From the NCBI GenBank assembly GCA_033795365.1, contig JARYGU010000013.1, positions 1-64,000 of the forward strand: a stretch of DNA of 64,000 nt, given 5' to 3'. Shown in pieces: positions 1 through 8,238 of this stretch (the stretch's first letter is position 1; every line of letters starts with the position of its first letter). Origin of the DNA: JARYGU01 sp033795365 (GTDB taxonomy: Bacteria; Pseudomonadota; Alphaproteobacteria; Rhizobiales; Rhizobiaceae). The notes under the pieces were generated by a model that was not told the origin of the DNA, did not search any database, and worked only from the letters and a program-made list of their open reading frames with translations. Made by a program: the position numbers and the translations under genes.

Positions 1-429
1 CGCAGCGCTGCGCTGCAACCCTGCCCGTCGGCGAGACCGGGGGGTGCAAGGTGCAAGGGCGACCGGGACGGAGGGGGATCACCCGGCCTGCACAAGCGGA
101 TCGAAGCCATGGCGAGAGTGGGAAACACGCATCCGCGCGGAAGGTTGGGGAGACCGTCCCGGTCGAGCGTGAGCGATCCCTTGCGCCGCGCCAGGGGGCG
201 GAGCCCCCAAGCAATCGGCCCGGCCGAAGCGGAGCGGCGGCCGGGCGCAAGGATCAGATCAGGATATGGAGCCCTAGACGGCTTGAGCCAGTAGCATCCT
301 GATCGCCCCGTTCTCGCTAGGAGAGGGGGCGTTGCGGGGTTTCCCCGCAGAAGGGGTCGACCGAGACCGCGGCTTGGTCGCAGGGGAAAGCTTTCCCCTT
401 GTCGAATCTCCCTCCTTCAATGGCTTTCC
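1..429. other. Non-coding GC-rich leader with clustered palindromes
   Basis: No convincing gene is seen in this stretch; short open frames here have low-complexity Arg/Pro/Gly composition. It holds several perfect inverted repeats: CGCAGCGCTGCG at 1-12, GGGGGC-GGA-GCCCCC at 194-208, GCGGGG-TTT-CCCCGC at 334-348, and the 18-bp palindrome AGGGGAAAGCTTTCCCCT at 382-399. None is followed by a clear T-run. Such hairpin-rich DNA resembles the edges of mobilisable or integrative elements, but no relaxase or integrase is visible in the window, so that reading is only an inference. Confidence 0.4.
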
Positions 430-469
430 TTGAAAAGTGTCAGAAATCCGCGTATATTTCTGACAGGAG
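430..469 (+). promoter_or_regulatory. Promoter/operator of the AbiE-SIR2-HerA gene run
   Basis: A sigma70-like promoter is visible: TTGAAA at 430-435, a 17-bp spacer and TATATT at 453-458. A perfect 10-bp inverted repeat, TGTCAGAAAT at 438-447 and ATTTCTGACA at 456-465, covers the spacer and the -10 box. It runs into the Shine-Dalgarno AGGAG (465-469), just before the ATG at 474. Transcription would start near 465, giving a leader of about 9 nt. AbiEi proteins are known to repress their own promoters by binding inverted repeats, so this is probably the antitoxin operator. Confidence 0.75.
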
Positions 470-473
470 AACG

Positions 474-1070
474 ATGATGACTCGGCTGACCGAACAGATT
501 CAAGCGTATGCGGTGGGATTGCCTGAAGGCTCCCCTGTGTCTGCCAAGGGCTTGCTCCACCTCGGAAATCGCGCCGCTGTGGACCAAGCTTTGTCGCGCT
601 TGGCCGAACGCGGTCAACTCATCCGCGCTGGTCGTGGCGTCTATCTTCGCCCCGTCGCCAGTCGCTTCGGCACGCGAGCGCCTTCGGTCGAGCAGGCGGT
701 CGAGGCTCTAGCGACCCAAAAGGGAGAGATTATCGTCTCAAATGGAGCCGCTGCGGCAAACGCTCTTGGCCTGACGACACAGGTGCCGGTGCGGTCGGTC
801 TATCTGACTTCCGGGCGCAGCCGGAAGATGCACCTCGGCAAGCAGGTTGTGGAATTGCGGCACGCGCCGCGCTGGCAATTGGCACTGGCTAACCGGCCGG
901 CGGGAGAGGCTGTCAGGGCACTGGCCTGGCTCGGCCCGGAGAAGGCTGACGCCGCGCTCAAGACGTTGAAGCGAAAGCTGCCGGCCGTTGCATTTGGCGA
1001 GCTGGTTGCTGCCGCGCCGCAGTTTCCGACATGGCTCGCGAAGAGCGTCGGAAAGGCCGCCTATGGCTGA
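474..1070 (+). CDS. AbiEi-type antitoxin / autorepressor (DUF6088-like)
   Basis: A 198-residue protein with an N-terminal winged-helix region (about residues 1-60, ending in GRGVYLRP) and a C-terminal domain of the AbiEi/DUF6088 type. The family is the antitoxin of type IV AbiE toxin-antitoxin pairs: it represses the operon and counteracts the nucleotidyltransferase toxin without a stable complex. The start at 474 (or 477) follows AGGAG at 465-469; an upstream in-frame ATG at 399 lies before the promoter and is unlikely. The stop overlaps the toxin start in an ATGGCTGA junction, implying translational coupling. Assignment rests on the partner gene and fold-like pattern. Confidence 0.8.
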   Translation: MMTRLTEQIQAYAVGLPEGSPVSAKGLLHLGNRAAVDQALSRLAERGQLIRAGRGVYLRPVASRFGTRAPSVEQAVEALATQKGEIIVSNGAAAANALGLTTQVPVRSVYLTSGRSRKMHLGKQVVELRHAPRWQLALANRPAGEAVRALAWLGPEKADAALKTLKRKLPAVAFGELVAAAPQFPTWLAKSVGKAAYG

Positions 1071-2079
1071 CGCCTTTCTCCAGCTTTCCGCGCAGGATCG
1101 CCGCGATGCGCTCGGCGTCGCGGCCGATCGCTCCGGCCGTCCTGCGCATCTTCTCGAAAAGGACGTTTGGGTCGTTTGGGCTCTGGCGACCCTTTATGCA
1201 GCGCCGCTTGGCGAGCATCTTGTGTTCAAGGGTGGCACGTCGCTGTCGAAAGCTTATCACGTCATCCGCCGGTTTTCCGAGGATGTCGACCTGACCTACG
1301 ACATTCGAGCAATCGCGCCCGATCTGGTCGGGGAAAACGGCGAAGCCCTGCCGACGACGCGAAGCGAGGAAAAGCGCTGGTCCAGCGAGGTTCGCAAGCG
1401 GTTGCCGGAATGGATAGGCAGTACCGTGCAGCCCGTGATCGCGACGGCCCTGGCCGCCGATGGGTTGGCGGCAGCAATCCGTGTCGAGGGAGACAAGCTC
1501 TTTATCGACTATGAGCCAACCGCAACCGGCTCCGGCTATGTCGCACCAAGTGTGATGCTGGAGTTTGGCGCTCGCTCGACGGGTGAACCTGCAAGCCTGC
1601 GCGATGTCGTCTGTGATGCGGCCGGTTTGGTCGACGGACTGATATTTCCAACGGCGCGTCCGCGCGTGATGCACGCCGAGCGGACCTTCTGGGAAAAGGC
1701 GACCGCCATCCATGTCTTCTGCTTACAGGAGCGGCTGCGCGGCGATCGTTTTGCACGACACTGGCACGATGTCGCCCGGCTGGATGAAGCTGGTTTGGCG
1801 GATGCTGCTATCGCCGACCGGGACCTGGCGAGTGCCGTTGCGCGGCACAAGTCGATGTTCTTTTCGGAGAAGGCCGCTGACCGCAAGGCGATCGACTATG
1901 CCGCGGCCGTCAACGGCGGCTTGCAGCTCGTGCCGGCTGGCGAAGGGGCGAAGGCGCTGGAGAACGACTACGCCCGCATGGTCGAGGACGGGCTGCTGTT
2001 TGACGACGCCGAACCTTTCGACGCGCTCATGGGGCGATGCGCAGATATTGCGGCTCGCGCCAATGGCGCGGCCAAATAA
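1063..2079 (+). CDS. AbiEii-type nucleotidyltransferase toxin
   Basis: A 338-residue protein of the AbiEii/AbiGii nucleotidyltransferase toxin family. The hallmark GGTSLSK lies at residues 57-63 and the metal-binding acidic motif SEDVDL at 72-77. Toxins of this family are GTP/NTP-using nucleotidyltransferases; the related MenT enzymes add nucleotides to tRNA and stop translation. Length is normal. The true start is the ATG at 1063, inside the last codons of the antitoxin gene; an in-frame ATG at 988 would only add antitoxin-overlapping sequence. Only 20 bp separate its stop from the SIR2 gene, with no terminator visible, so the downstream genes may share the AbiE transcript. Confidence 0.85.
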   Translation: MADAFLQLSAQDRRDALGVAADRSGRPAHLLEKDVWVVWALATLYAAPLGEHLVFKGGTSLSKAYHVIRRFSEDVDLTYDIRAIAPDLVGENGEALPTTRSEEKRWSSEVRKRLPEWIGSTVQPVIATALAADGLAAAIRVEGDKLFIDYEPTATGSGYVAPSVMLEFGARSTGEPASLRDVVCDAAGLVDGLIFPTARPRVMHAERTFWEKATAIHVFCLQERLRGDRFARHWHDVARLDEAGLADAAIADRDLASAVARHKSMFFSEKAADRKAIDYAAAVNGGLQLVPAGEGAKALENDYARMVEDGLLFDDAEPFDALMGRCADIAARANGAAK

Positions 2080-2099
2080 GAGATAGATGGGGGGAATGA

Positions 2100-3560
2100 A
2101 TGAGTGAGGGTGACGAAGGGCGCAAATTTCAATTTCTGCGGAACGGCGATGCTGAACCTTCAGACCTTGATTGGAACAAGGGGGCAGAGAGCGCTCGCCA
2201 GGCAATTTCTGAGGCAATGAGCGCCAAGAATGTCGCATTTCTCCTCGGTGCGGGATGTTCCTCTCTGGTGAAGGAGGGCAAAGAACTTGGCATTTCCACG
2301 ATGGCTCCACTGGCCAAGGAGTTTTGCGGGGAAACCCTCGACGCTCGCAAAGCCGGATTTTACACTGAGACATCACCGACGGAAGGCAGTGAACACGGGG
2401 CTATCGCAGATGATAATGCCGCCGAAACAATTGCTGATCCGTTTGCAGATTTGTTGGGCGAGACAGCGGTGGTCGACGGCGCGACCGGCGTATCGGAAGC
2501 ACAAATTGCGGACGAGCCTGAGCGGACTCCAGCGCCATGGCGATTGACCAAGACCGAACTCGATTACCTCGATGTGCTTGGGATCAATCTGGAGAAGGAT
2601 TACAGCCGCAATCTTGAACGGTTGATGGAAGTGCTATTTGCGCAGCGGTTTGTGCTGCGCCATAGCGAGAATGCCGATCTTCGCCCCAACCGCGCTGTTC
2701 TCGATGGCATCATCGAAAAGGTCCAAGATTTTCTATGGACCCGTGTCACCAAGGGGCGTTTCGCCACGGACGGCGATACCACCGTGCGCGATCTCTATGA
2801 ACGGTTTTACAAGAAACTGGTCCTGCGGGATCGATCGTTGCCTCGACCGTGGGTGTTCACGACCAACTACGATCATTTCAGTGAATTGGCGATGGACCGC
2901 CTAGGCATTCCTTATGCCAATGGCTTTTCCGGCGTGGTTGAACGTCGCTTCAACCCGGCGAGCTTCCGTTATGCCTTAGCCGAACAGCTTGACGTCGCCA
3001 GCCGGAAATGGACCGCTGTCGATGCCTTCGTCTATCTCTGTAAATTACATGGCTCGGTAACATGGACAGAGGATGACCACGGCCTGTTTCCAATTAAAGA
3101 GGTTTGGCCGCCAGCGTCGGCAAACCGGATGCTGATCTATCCGACGCCGGCGAAGCAGAATTCCTCACTCGGTTCGCCTTACGCTGACCTCTTTCGGGAA
3201 TTCCAGTCGCGGATCGTGCGCGAGCAAAGCGTTCTCATTACGGCCGGCTATGCCTTTGGTGACGAACACCTGAACAACATCATCTACCAAGCGCTGACAA
3301 TTCCGACTTTCCGTCTGGTGATCTTTGCCTCGCCCGATATGGGCGGGGAGATCGCTAAGCTTAGGGCGCTGCGCGATCCGCGAATTTGGATCATTGGTGG
3401 CGATGGTCCTCAAGAGGGAAGTAGCGCGCATTACTTCGACATGGTCGTCGAGCATTTCATGCCGCAGCGCCCCAGTGACCGGATCGACGATGCCGTTCGC
3501 AAGGTGTTGTCCGAGCTGGCACCGAAGAAGGACGATGAAAAGAAGGATGGCGAGGCATGA
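2100..3560 (+). CDS. SIR2-like NADase subunit of a SIR2-HerA defence system
   Basis: A 486-residue SIR2-like protein. The NAD-binding signatures are complete: GAGCS at 50-54, TTNYD at 254-258, KLHGS at 315-319 and GYAFGDEHLN at 383-392. The Asn of TTNYD and His of KLHGS are the expected catalytic residues. Bacterial SIR2 defence proteins cleave NAD+ to abort phage infection. Residues 95-147 form an acidic, probably flexible insertion between the first two motifs. The start codon at 2100 follows GGGGG; the stop shares an ATGA overlap with herA. Known SIR2-HerA pairs assemble into a large complex in which HerA controls the NADase; that this pair does the same is inferred. Confidence 0.88.
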   Translation: MSEGDEGRKFQFLRNGDAEPSDLDWNKGAESARQAISEAMSAKNVAFLLGAGCSSLVKEGKELGISTMAPLAKEFCGETLDARKAGFYTETSPTEGSEHGAIADDNAAETIADPFADLLGETAVVDGATGVSEAQIADEPERTPAPWRLTKTELDYLDVLGINLEKDYSRNLERLMEVLFAQRFVLRHSENADLRPNRAVLDGIIEKVQDFLWTRVTKGRFATDGDTTVRDLYERFYKKLVLRDRSLPRPWVFTTNYDHFSELAMDRLGIPYANGFSGVVERRFNPASFRYALAEQLDVASRKWTAVDAFVYLCKLHGSVTWTEDDHGLFPIKEVWPPASANRMLIYPTPAKQNSSLGSPYADLFREFQSRIVREQSVLITAGYAFGDEHLNNIIYQALTIPTFRLVIFASPDMGGEIAKLRALRDPRIWIIGGDGPQEGSSAHYFDMVVEHFMPQRPSDRIDDAVRKVLSELAPKKDDEKKDGEA

Positions 3561-5596
3561 GCCACGACGATCGCAAGCGGGCGATCGGCAAAGTGGTCTC
3601 GGTCGCAGCCGACCGCTTTGTCGTAGAAATGCACGCCGGCACGGACAATTTCACAGTCGTCGGCTTCGACGACGTGCACTATGTGGCGCGGCTGGGCTCA
3701 TTTCTGATGATCCCGTCGCAGTCGGAATATGTCGTGGTCGAGGTTGTCGGCCTGCGTGAACGCGATGCGAGCGCGCCGTCCGAGCGGGGCGATTTCGACC
3801 GGGCCGGCTCTTCCAAATATCTGGATGTGGTCCCCGTCGGCATGTTGCCGATGCGTGGCGGCGCGTTCCGCTTCGGCGTCTCCGTTTTCCCGTCCCTTTA
3901 CGCGGACGCGCTCTATGCGCTCGACGGCGAGCTCGACCGCATCTTCGAGACCGAAGCGGCCATCGAGCCGTCAGTCGGCCCGAACGGCGGCGCCTGCGAA
4001 CCCGACGGGGCCACGCGCTACCGGGTGCTGCCGATCGGCAAATCGGTTGTGTTCGAGGACTATGACATCAAGGTCCGGCTGAACGAGTTTTTCGGCGGTC
4101 ATGTCGCCGTCCTGGGCAACACCGGCAGCGGCAAGTCCTGCACGGTCGCATCGGTCTTGCAGTCCCTTTTCAGCAAGCCGCAGGAACACCACGCCCGCGG
4201 TGCGACGTTCATCGTCTTCGACGTCAACGGCGAATACCACGCCGCCCTGAGCGCTTCCGCGAAAGAAGGGGCCATCGGCGTCGAGCGCGTCGTGCTTGAC
4301 GGCACGGCCTCCGGCTTCCGTTTGCCGCACTGGTTCCTGGAGCTGGCGGAATGGGAGCTGCTGCTGCAAGCCAGCGAGCGTACCCAGGTGCCGATTCTGC
4401 GCATGGCGCTCGGTCTGTCCACCTTATTCTCAAATGCGGGGGCCGCGGAGCTCAACAGTGTCCGCAATCATATCCTCGCCAAGTGCATCACCCAGATCAT
4501 GCGCGACGACTCTTCGAGCCCGTCCAAGCATGATCGGATTATCGGTATCCTCCAGCGGTTCAGCACCAACGAGATCAATGCCGCGAAGATCAGCCCGTTC
4601 ATCGCGATCAGCTTTGGGAAAATGGCTAATCCCGAAGGGTTGGACACCTATCTGGTCGGTGAGAAAGGGTTTGTGCTGGAGGATCTGAAGCTCCCCAACT
4701 ATCAGAATTTGCCTTTTGATTTTTCTGCCCTCGGAGATGCGATAGACCTCGCGATCCTGTATGCGGAGGCGCACGGCAACCGGCAAATCCGCGATTACTG
4801 CTCCCAGATGGTGACGCGCTTCCAGGCGCTGGAAGATCGCCGGGAGTACGAATTTCTCCGGCACGAGGCAGTCGCCGCCGGCGCCGACAACGGAGAGCTG
4901 GAGTTTCTGACCCGGCTGGTCGGGCTTGTTGGCAAGGGTGCCGGATACACCAAGGCGAACCAGATCATCATCATTGACATGAATGATGTCGAGGACGAGG
5001 TGGTCGAGCTGGTCAGCGCGGTGATAGCGCGGATGCTGTTTCGTCTGCTCCGGCGAGCCGATCCGCGCAACCGTTTCCCGATCCACCTTCTGCTGGAAGA
5101 GGCGCACCGCTACATCTCGGCGACGCCATCCCGCTATGCCGTGGACGCGACCAAGATATTCGAGCGCATCGCCAAGGAAGGGCGCAAATACGGCATGTTC
5201 GTGCTCCTGGCGTCCCAGCGTCCGAGCGAGTTGTCCAAGACAGTGCTCAGCCAGTGCTCCAACTTCCTGGTTCACCGCATCCAGAACCCCGACGATCTTT
5301 CGCAAATTCGGCAGATGACGCCGTTCATTTCGGAGTCGGTCCTGAAGCGGTTGCCGTCATTGCCTCGGCAGCACGCGTTGGTGTTTGGAACCTCGGTCAA
5401 TCTGCCGACGACATTCAAGGTGCGGGAGGCATCGCCGCGGCCGCGCAGCGACGATACCGCCGTAGTCGATCTGTGGTTCCACGAAGAAGGTCGAGCCGCT
5501 GACATTCGCCTCGCACTCCGTCCGGCCGACGCCGCTGCTGCGACTGGAGGAGAGCCGATGGCAGCAAACGAAGCGTCGGACGATGACTTCTTCTGA
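3557..5596 (+). CDS. herA: HerA-type hexameric ATPase/translocase
   Basis: A 679-residue HerA/FtsK-superfamily ATPase. The N-terminal HAS-barrel-like region (about 1-110) precedes a P-loop GNTGSGKS at 187-194. The Walker-B-like LLLEEAHRY lies at 511-519 and the conserved SQRP at 553-556. The C-terminus is short and acidic (DDDFF). HerA rings translocate DNA and, in defence islands, partner SIR2, nuclease or DUF4297 effectors. The start overlaps the SIR2 stop by 4 nt and its 3' end overlaps the exonuclease gene by 14 nt, so all three are probably co-translated. Residues 340-400 are less family-like, possibly a lineage-specific insertion. Confidence 0.9.
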   Translation: MSHDDRKRAIGKVVSVAADRFVVEMHAGTDNFTVVGFDDVHYVARLGSFLMIPSQSEYVVVEVVGLRERDASAPSERGDFDRAGSSKYLDVVPVGMLPMRGGAFRFGVSVFPSLYADALYALDGELDRIFETEAAIEPSVGPNGGACEPDGATRYRVLPIGKSVVFEDYDIKVRLNEFFGGHVAVLGNTGSGKSCTVASVLQSLFSKPQEHHARGATFIVFDVNGEYHAALSASAKEGAIGVERVVLDGTASGFRLPHWFLELAEWELLLQASERTQVPILRMALGLSTLFSNAGAAELNSVRNHILAKCITQIMRDDSSSPSKHDRIIGILQRFSTNEINAAKISPFIAISFGKMANPEGLDTYLVGEKGFVLEDLKLPNYQNLPFDFSALGDAIDLAILYAEAHGNRQIRDYCSQMVTRFQALEDRREYEFLRHEAVAAGADNGELEFLTRLVGLVGKGAGYTKANQIIIIDMNDVEDEVVELVSAVIARMLFRLLRRADPRNRFPIHLLLEEAHRYISATPSRYAVDATKIFERIAKEGRKYGMFVLLASQRPSELSKTVLSQCSNFLVHRIQNPDDLSQIRQMTPFISESVLKRLPSLPRQHALVFGTSVNLPTTFKVREASPRPRSDDTAVVDLWFHEEGRAADIRLALRPADAAAATGGEPMAANEASDDDFF

Positions 5597-6476
5597 CCAC
5601 CTGGAGACTTTGGCAAAGACGCTAGAGGCCACGGGGGATTACCGGATTATCCGGCGTCTCAAGCCGCGCCCTCGTACCATTCCGCCTCCCGGTACGCCGG
5701 TGCGACTTGGCCTGTTGGTGGATGTGGAGACCACTGGGCTCGACCCTCGGCGTGACGAGATCATCGAACTTGCCATGACGCCGTTTACCTACGGCTTGGA
5801 CGGCGCCGTTTTTGCTGTGGAGGAAAGCTTCCAAGGACTGCGTCAACCCAGCGAGCCTATCGCACCGGAAATCACCGCAATCACGGGCATTACGAATGAG
5901 ATGGTGGTAGGCCATGTCATCGATCCCGCTGTAGTGGCGAAATTCGCAGCGCCGGCTTCGCTTGTCATCGCACACAACGCGGCGTTCGACCGCCGCTTCC
6001 TTGAAAGATTCAGCGACGTCTTTTTGACCAAACCGTGGGCGTGCTCGCTCAGCCAAATAGATTGGGCGGCAGAAGGATTCGAGGGTACGAAACTCGCCTA
6101 CCTCGCTCAGGCCGCCGGCTTCTTCTACGATCGCCACCGCGCGATGCACGACTGTCTTGCTACGGTCGAACTGTTATCGACAAGATTGCCGCGGTCCGGG
6201 GTTACGGGCCTGAGCCGCCTCCTGGATGGTGCCCGTGGCGTCACGTGGCGCATCTGGGCTGAGAATTCCCCGTTCGACCTCAAGGATACCCTAAAAGTGC
6301 GAGGGTATCGTTGGAACGGCGACCCTGGCCCGCAACCGCGTGCTTGGTACATCGACGTGCCAGAGGCCAAGCGTGAGGCTGAGATACAGTTTTTGAAAAC
6401 CGAAGTTTATCGACGAGATGTAGATCCGCTCGTGCGTAAGATCGATGCGTATGACCGCTTCTCCGACCGGGTCTGA
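5583..6476 (+). CDS. DEDDh 3'-5' exonuclease, third gene of the SIR2-HerA operon
   Basis: A 297-residue DnaQ-like exonuclease. Catalytic residues are all visible: D47 and E49 in DVETTG, D136 in HNAAFD, and H185 with D190 in HRAMHD. The fold occupies about residues 40-205. A C-terminal extension (about 220-295, rich in Trp, Tyr and Arg) resembles the small domain found on some phage and bacterial exonucleases. DEDDh enzymes degrade DNA or RNA 3' to 5'. The gene begins inside herA (14-nt overlap), which ties it to the SIR2-HerA pair rather than to housekeeping replication. Its role there, for example clearing invading nucleic acid, is inferred. Confidence 0.85.
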   Translation: MTSSDHLETLAKTLEATGDYRIIRRLKPRPRTIPPPGTPVRLGLLVDVETTGLDPRRDEIIELAMTPFTYGLDGAVFAVEESFQGLRQPSEPIAPEITAITGITNEMVVGHVIDPAVVAKFAAPASLVIAHNAAFDRRFLERFSDVFLTKPWACSLSQIDWAAEGFEGTKLAYLAQAAGFFYDRHRAMHDCLATVELLSTRLPRSGVTGLSRLLDGARGVTWRIWAENSPFDLKDTLKVRGYRWNGDPGPQPRAWYIDVPEAKREAEIQFLKTEVYRRDVDPLVRKIDAYDRFSDRV

Positions 6477-6622
6477 GCTGTCTTTATCTCATCGCATTCC
6501 TTTAGCTGGTGCCGGGGCTTCTTGTTGGCTTTCAGGCAATGCCTGTCGAATGGTAGTAGGATATAAATATTCAGAATTGCGTCGCGAAGGCGTGTCTGGA
6601 TTTTTTAAAGATTGGAATAGTC

Positions 6623-7525
6623 ATGAAGCAATGGGATGTTTTCATCTCTCACGCCTCAGAAGACAAACAAGCCTTCGTTGAGCCGTTGGCCGTTGCGCTG
6701 GCAAATGTTGGGCTAGCCGTCTGGTACGACAAGTTCACGTTGCGATTGGGAGACTCTCTCTCCGGTAGCATCGATGAGGGGCTGGCAAACTGCCGTTTCG
6801 GCGTGGTTGTTATCAGTCAAGCATTCTTGTCCAAATCATGGACCGCGTATGAACTCGCCGGCTTGGTTACGCGGGAGATCGCGACCGGCAAGAAAATCTT
6901 GCCAGTGTGGCACGGTGTGAGCCGAGATCAGATTATCGCCAAAAGTCCCACGCTGGCTGACAAGCTTGCCGTTCGGACTGAGGATTCCAGTGCGACTGAG
7001 ATTGCACTTCAGATTCTGCAGGTCGTCCGTCCAGATCTTTATGAAGGTACGGACCGCGCATCGTTGATAGCACGAATGGACGGAACCGCCCTCAAGCAGC
7101 TCGAAGCGGACCTAGAGGAAGTTCGCGATGAATTGCGCGAATTTCAATGCCCCGATTGCGGAGCCCCGCTTATCGAGAGCAAGGATATTGATGTAACGGA
7201 TTGCGATACGGAGACATACAGGGCTTTTGCTTGTGGTCGCACTCAGTTTTCTAGTGACGTCCGGGATCTGTGTCCAGGAAATCCGAATTTCCCTGAATTT
7301 GAGGCACTTCCTATACAGACCCATATGAACGGCCAAGTGTGGAGTGCCTATATCGGCCGCGAAGCGAAGCTGTGGATCAATCCTGTAGCTGGCCGCACGC
7401 AAGAGGAGGCGATTCAGGCACTCCGAGAGGCCTACGATCGAAGAGCTGTTCGATATGACAAAGACGGGTGGCGTCGAGATGACGCGATGGCTGACCAGTA
7501 TGCGGCCGCCCGTGACGCGGGTTGA
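6623..7525 (+). CDS. TIR-domain protein with C-terminal zinc ribbon
   Basis: A 300-residue protein. Residues 1-140 form a TIR domain: DVFISHASEDK near the N-terminus and WTAYE at 73-77, where E77 is the expected catalytic glutamate of NAD+-cleaving TIRs. A short helical linker (150-175) leads to a cysteine pair CPDCG at 176-180 with further cysteines at 204 and 217, a likely zinc ribbon. The final 70 residues look like a small substrate- or nucleic-acid-binding module, not recognised. Bacterial TIR proteins deplete NAD+ or make signalling nucleotides during phage infection. The gene stands alone, 146 bp after the exonuclease, and converges on the CBASS operon. Confidence 0.82.
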   Translation: MKQWDVFISHASEDKQAFVEPLAVALANVGLAVWYDKFTLRLGDSLSGSIDEGLANCRFGVVVISQAFLSKSWTAYELAGLVTREIATGKKILPVWHGVSRDQIIAKSPTLADKLAVRTEDSSATEIALQILQVVRPDLYEGTDRASLIARMDGTALKQLEADLEEVRDELREFQCPDCGAPLIESKDIDVTDCDTETYRAFACGRTQFSSDVRDLCPGNPNFPEFEALPIQTHMNGQVWSAYIGREAKLWINPVAGRTQEEAIQALREAYDRRAVRYDKDGWRRDDAMADQYAAARDAG

Positions 7526-7718
7526 TGCTGACCGGTTAGTGGCAACACGGATCGCGTTCGACAGTTTTCCCGTTCGTGGCTCAACCGTTGAGCTGCTTTG
7601 CGCCTTGATTCCGGTCGTTCGGCCCCCTTCGGCAATGTCCTAAAGCTGTAATTCAGCCCTCGGACCAACCGCACGTCGACATGATTATCGATAAATGAGT
7701 AAACTTCGTACCCGCCCC

Positions 7719-7776
7719 ATTTGATCGCGATTGTTCGCCTGATAGCCAGATCAGCAACCAACAATCGCGATCAAAT
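7719..7776. repeat. 17-bp perfect inverted repeat at the TIR/CBASS junction
   Basis: ATTTGATCGCGATTGTT at 7719-7735 is matched exactly by its reverse complement at 7760-7776, separated by 24 nt. Each arm contains the palindrome GATCGCGATC. The right arm covers the cap3 stop codon (7771-7773), so a transcript from either convergent gene would fold into a long hairpin. There is no T-run, so a classical intrinsic terminator is not shown; a bidirectional 3'-end structure or a relic of a mobile element are the alternatives. The rest of 7526-7718 shows no gene. Confidence 0.75.
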
Positions 7777-8238
7777 AAAGCGCGTCGCGAGCCGCGCTCG
7801 ATGCGGCGCATAGCCTTTGGCGAAGGTGGTCATCGAGTAGTCCATCCACATCCAAAAGCGCAAACGGACGATGAGCAGGAGCGCGAAGGTGATCTCCGAC
7901 CGACCATTTTCGACGAGCTCAGTCATCGTATCGACGTCTTCTCGGCTGGGCTGAACCGGGAAAGACGGATGTGAATGCCATTCCCCGAGATAGTTGAATC
8001 GGCTGAAGTCTCGGCCGGTCTTATCGAAGAACGCAGTCAGCGCCTCCTGATGGAGGGCTGGATCGCGTCGAAAATTGGCATGCGACCCCGAACGCGAATC
8101 GAGCGAAAAGTCGACAATTTGGAAGCGCCCCGGCGCCAGCTGCTCGGCGAACAGCATGCCGCCAATCTCGCGCGATCCTGCTTTGTGAAGCGCCTTACGC
8201 AGACGCGGCTCGATGTCAGGTGCCAGTTCGATCCGCAT
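7771..8238 (-). CDS. cap3: Cap3-like JAB/MPN isopeptidase of type II CBASS
   Basis: A 155-residue JAB/MPN metalloprotease. The zinc and catalytic residues are visible: E24 in EIGG, H88 and H90 in EWHSHP, S98 and D101 in PSREDVD. In type II CBASS, Cap3 removes the CD-NTase from the targets to which Cap2 conjugated it, limiting activation. The start is the ATG at 8238 because MRIELAP begins the conserved domain; longer in-frame readings merely overlap cap2. It overlaps the 3' end of cap2 by 23 nt and is the last gene of the operon. Confidence 0.88.
   Translation of the reverse strand: MRIELAPDIEPRLRKALHKAGSREIGGMLFAEQLAPGRFQIVDFSLDSRSGSHANFRRDPALHQEALTAFFDKTGRDFSRFNYLGEWHSHPSFPVQPSREDVDTMTELVENGRSEITFALLLIVRLRFWMWMDYSMTTFAKGYAPHRARLATRFI

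Noticed and set aside
51..302. Short open frames in the left-edge palindromic DNA
   Set aside because: Arg/Gly/Pro-rich composition, overlap each other in different frames and lack ribosome-binding sites or recognisable domains.
7432..7764. Open frame of 110 residues opposite the TIR gene end
   Set aside because: It overlaps the TIR gene in antisense and contains no recognisable fold; its upstream part runs through the inverted repeat. Kept only as unexplained intergenic DNA.
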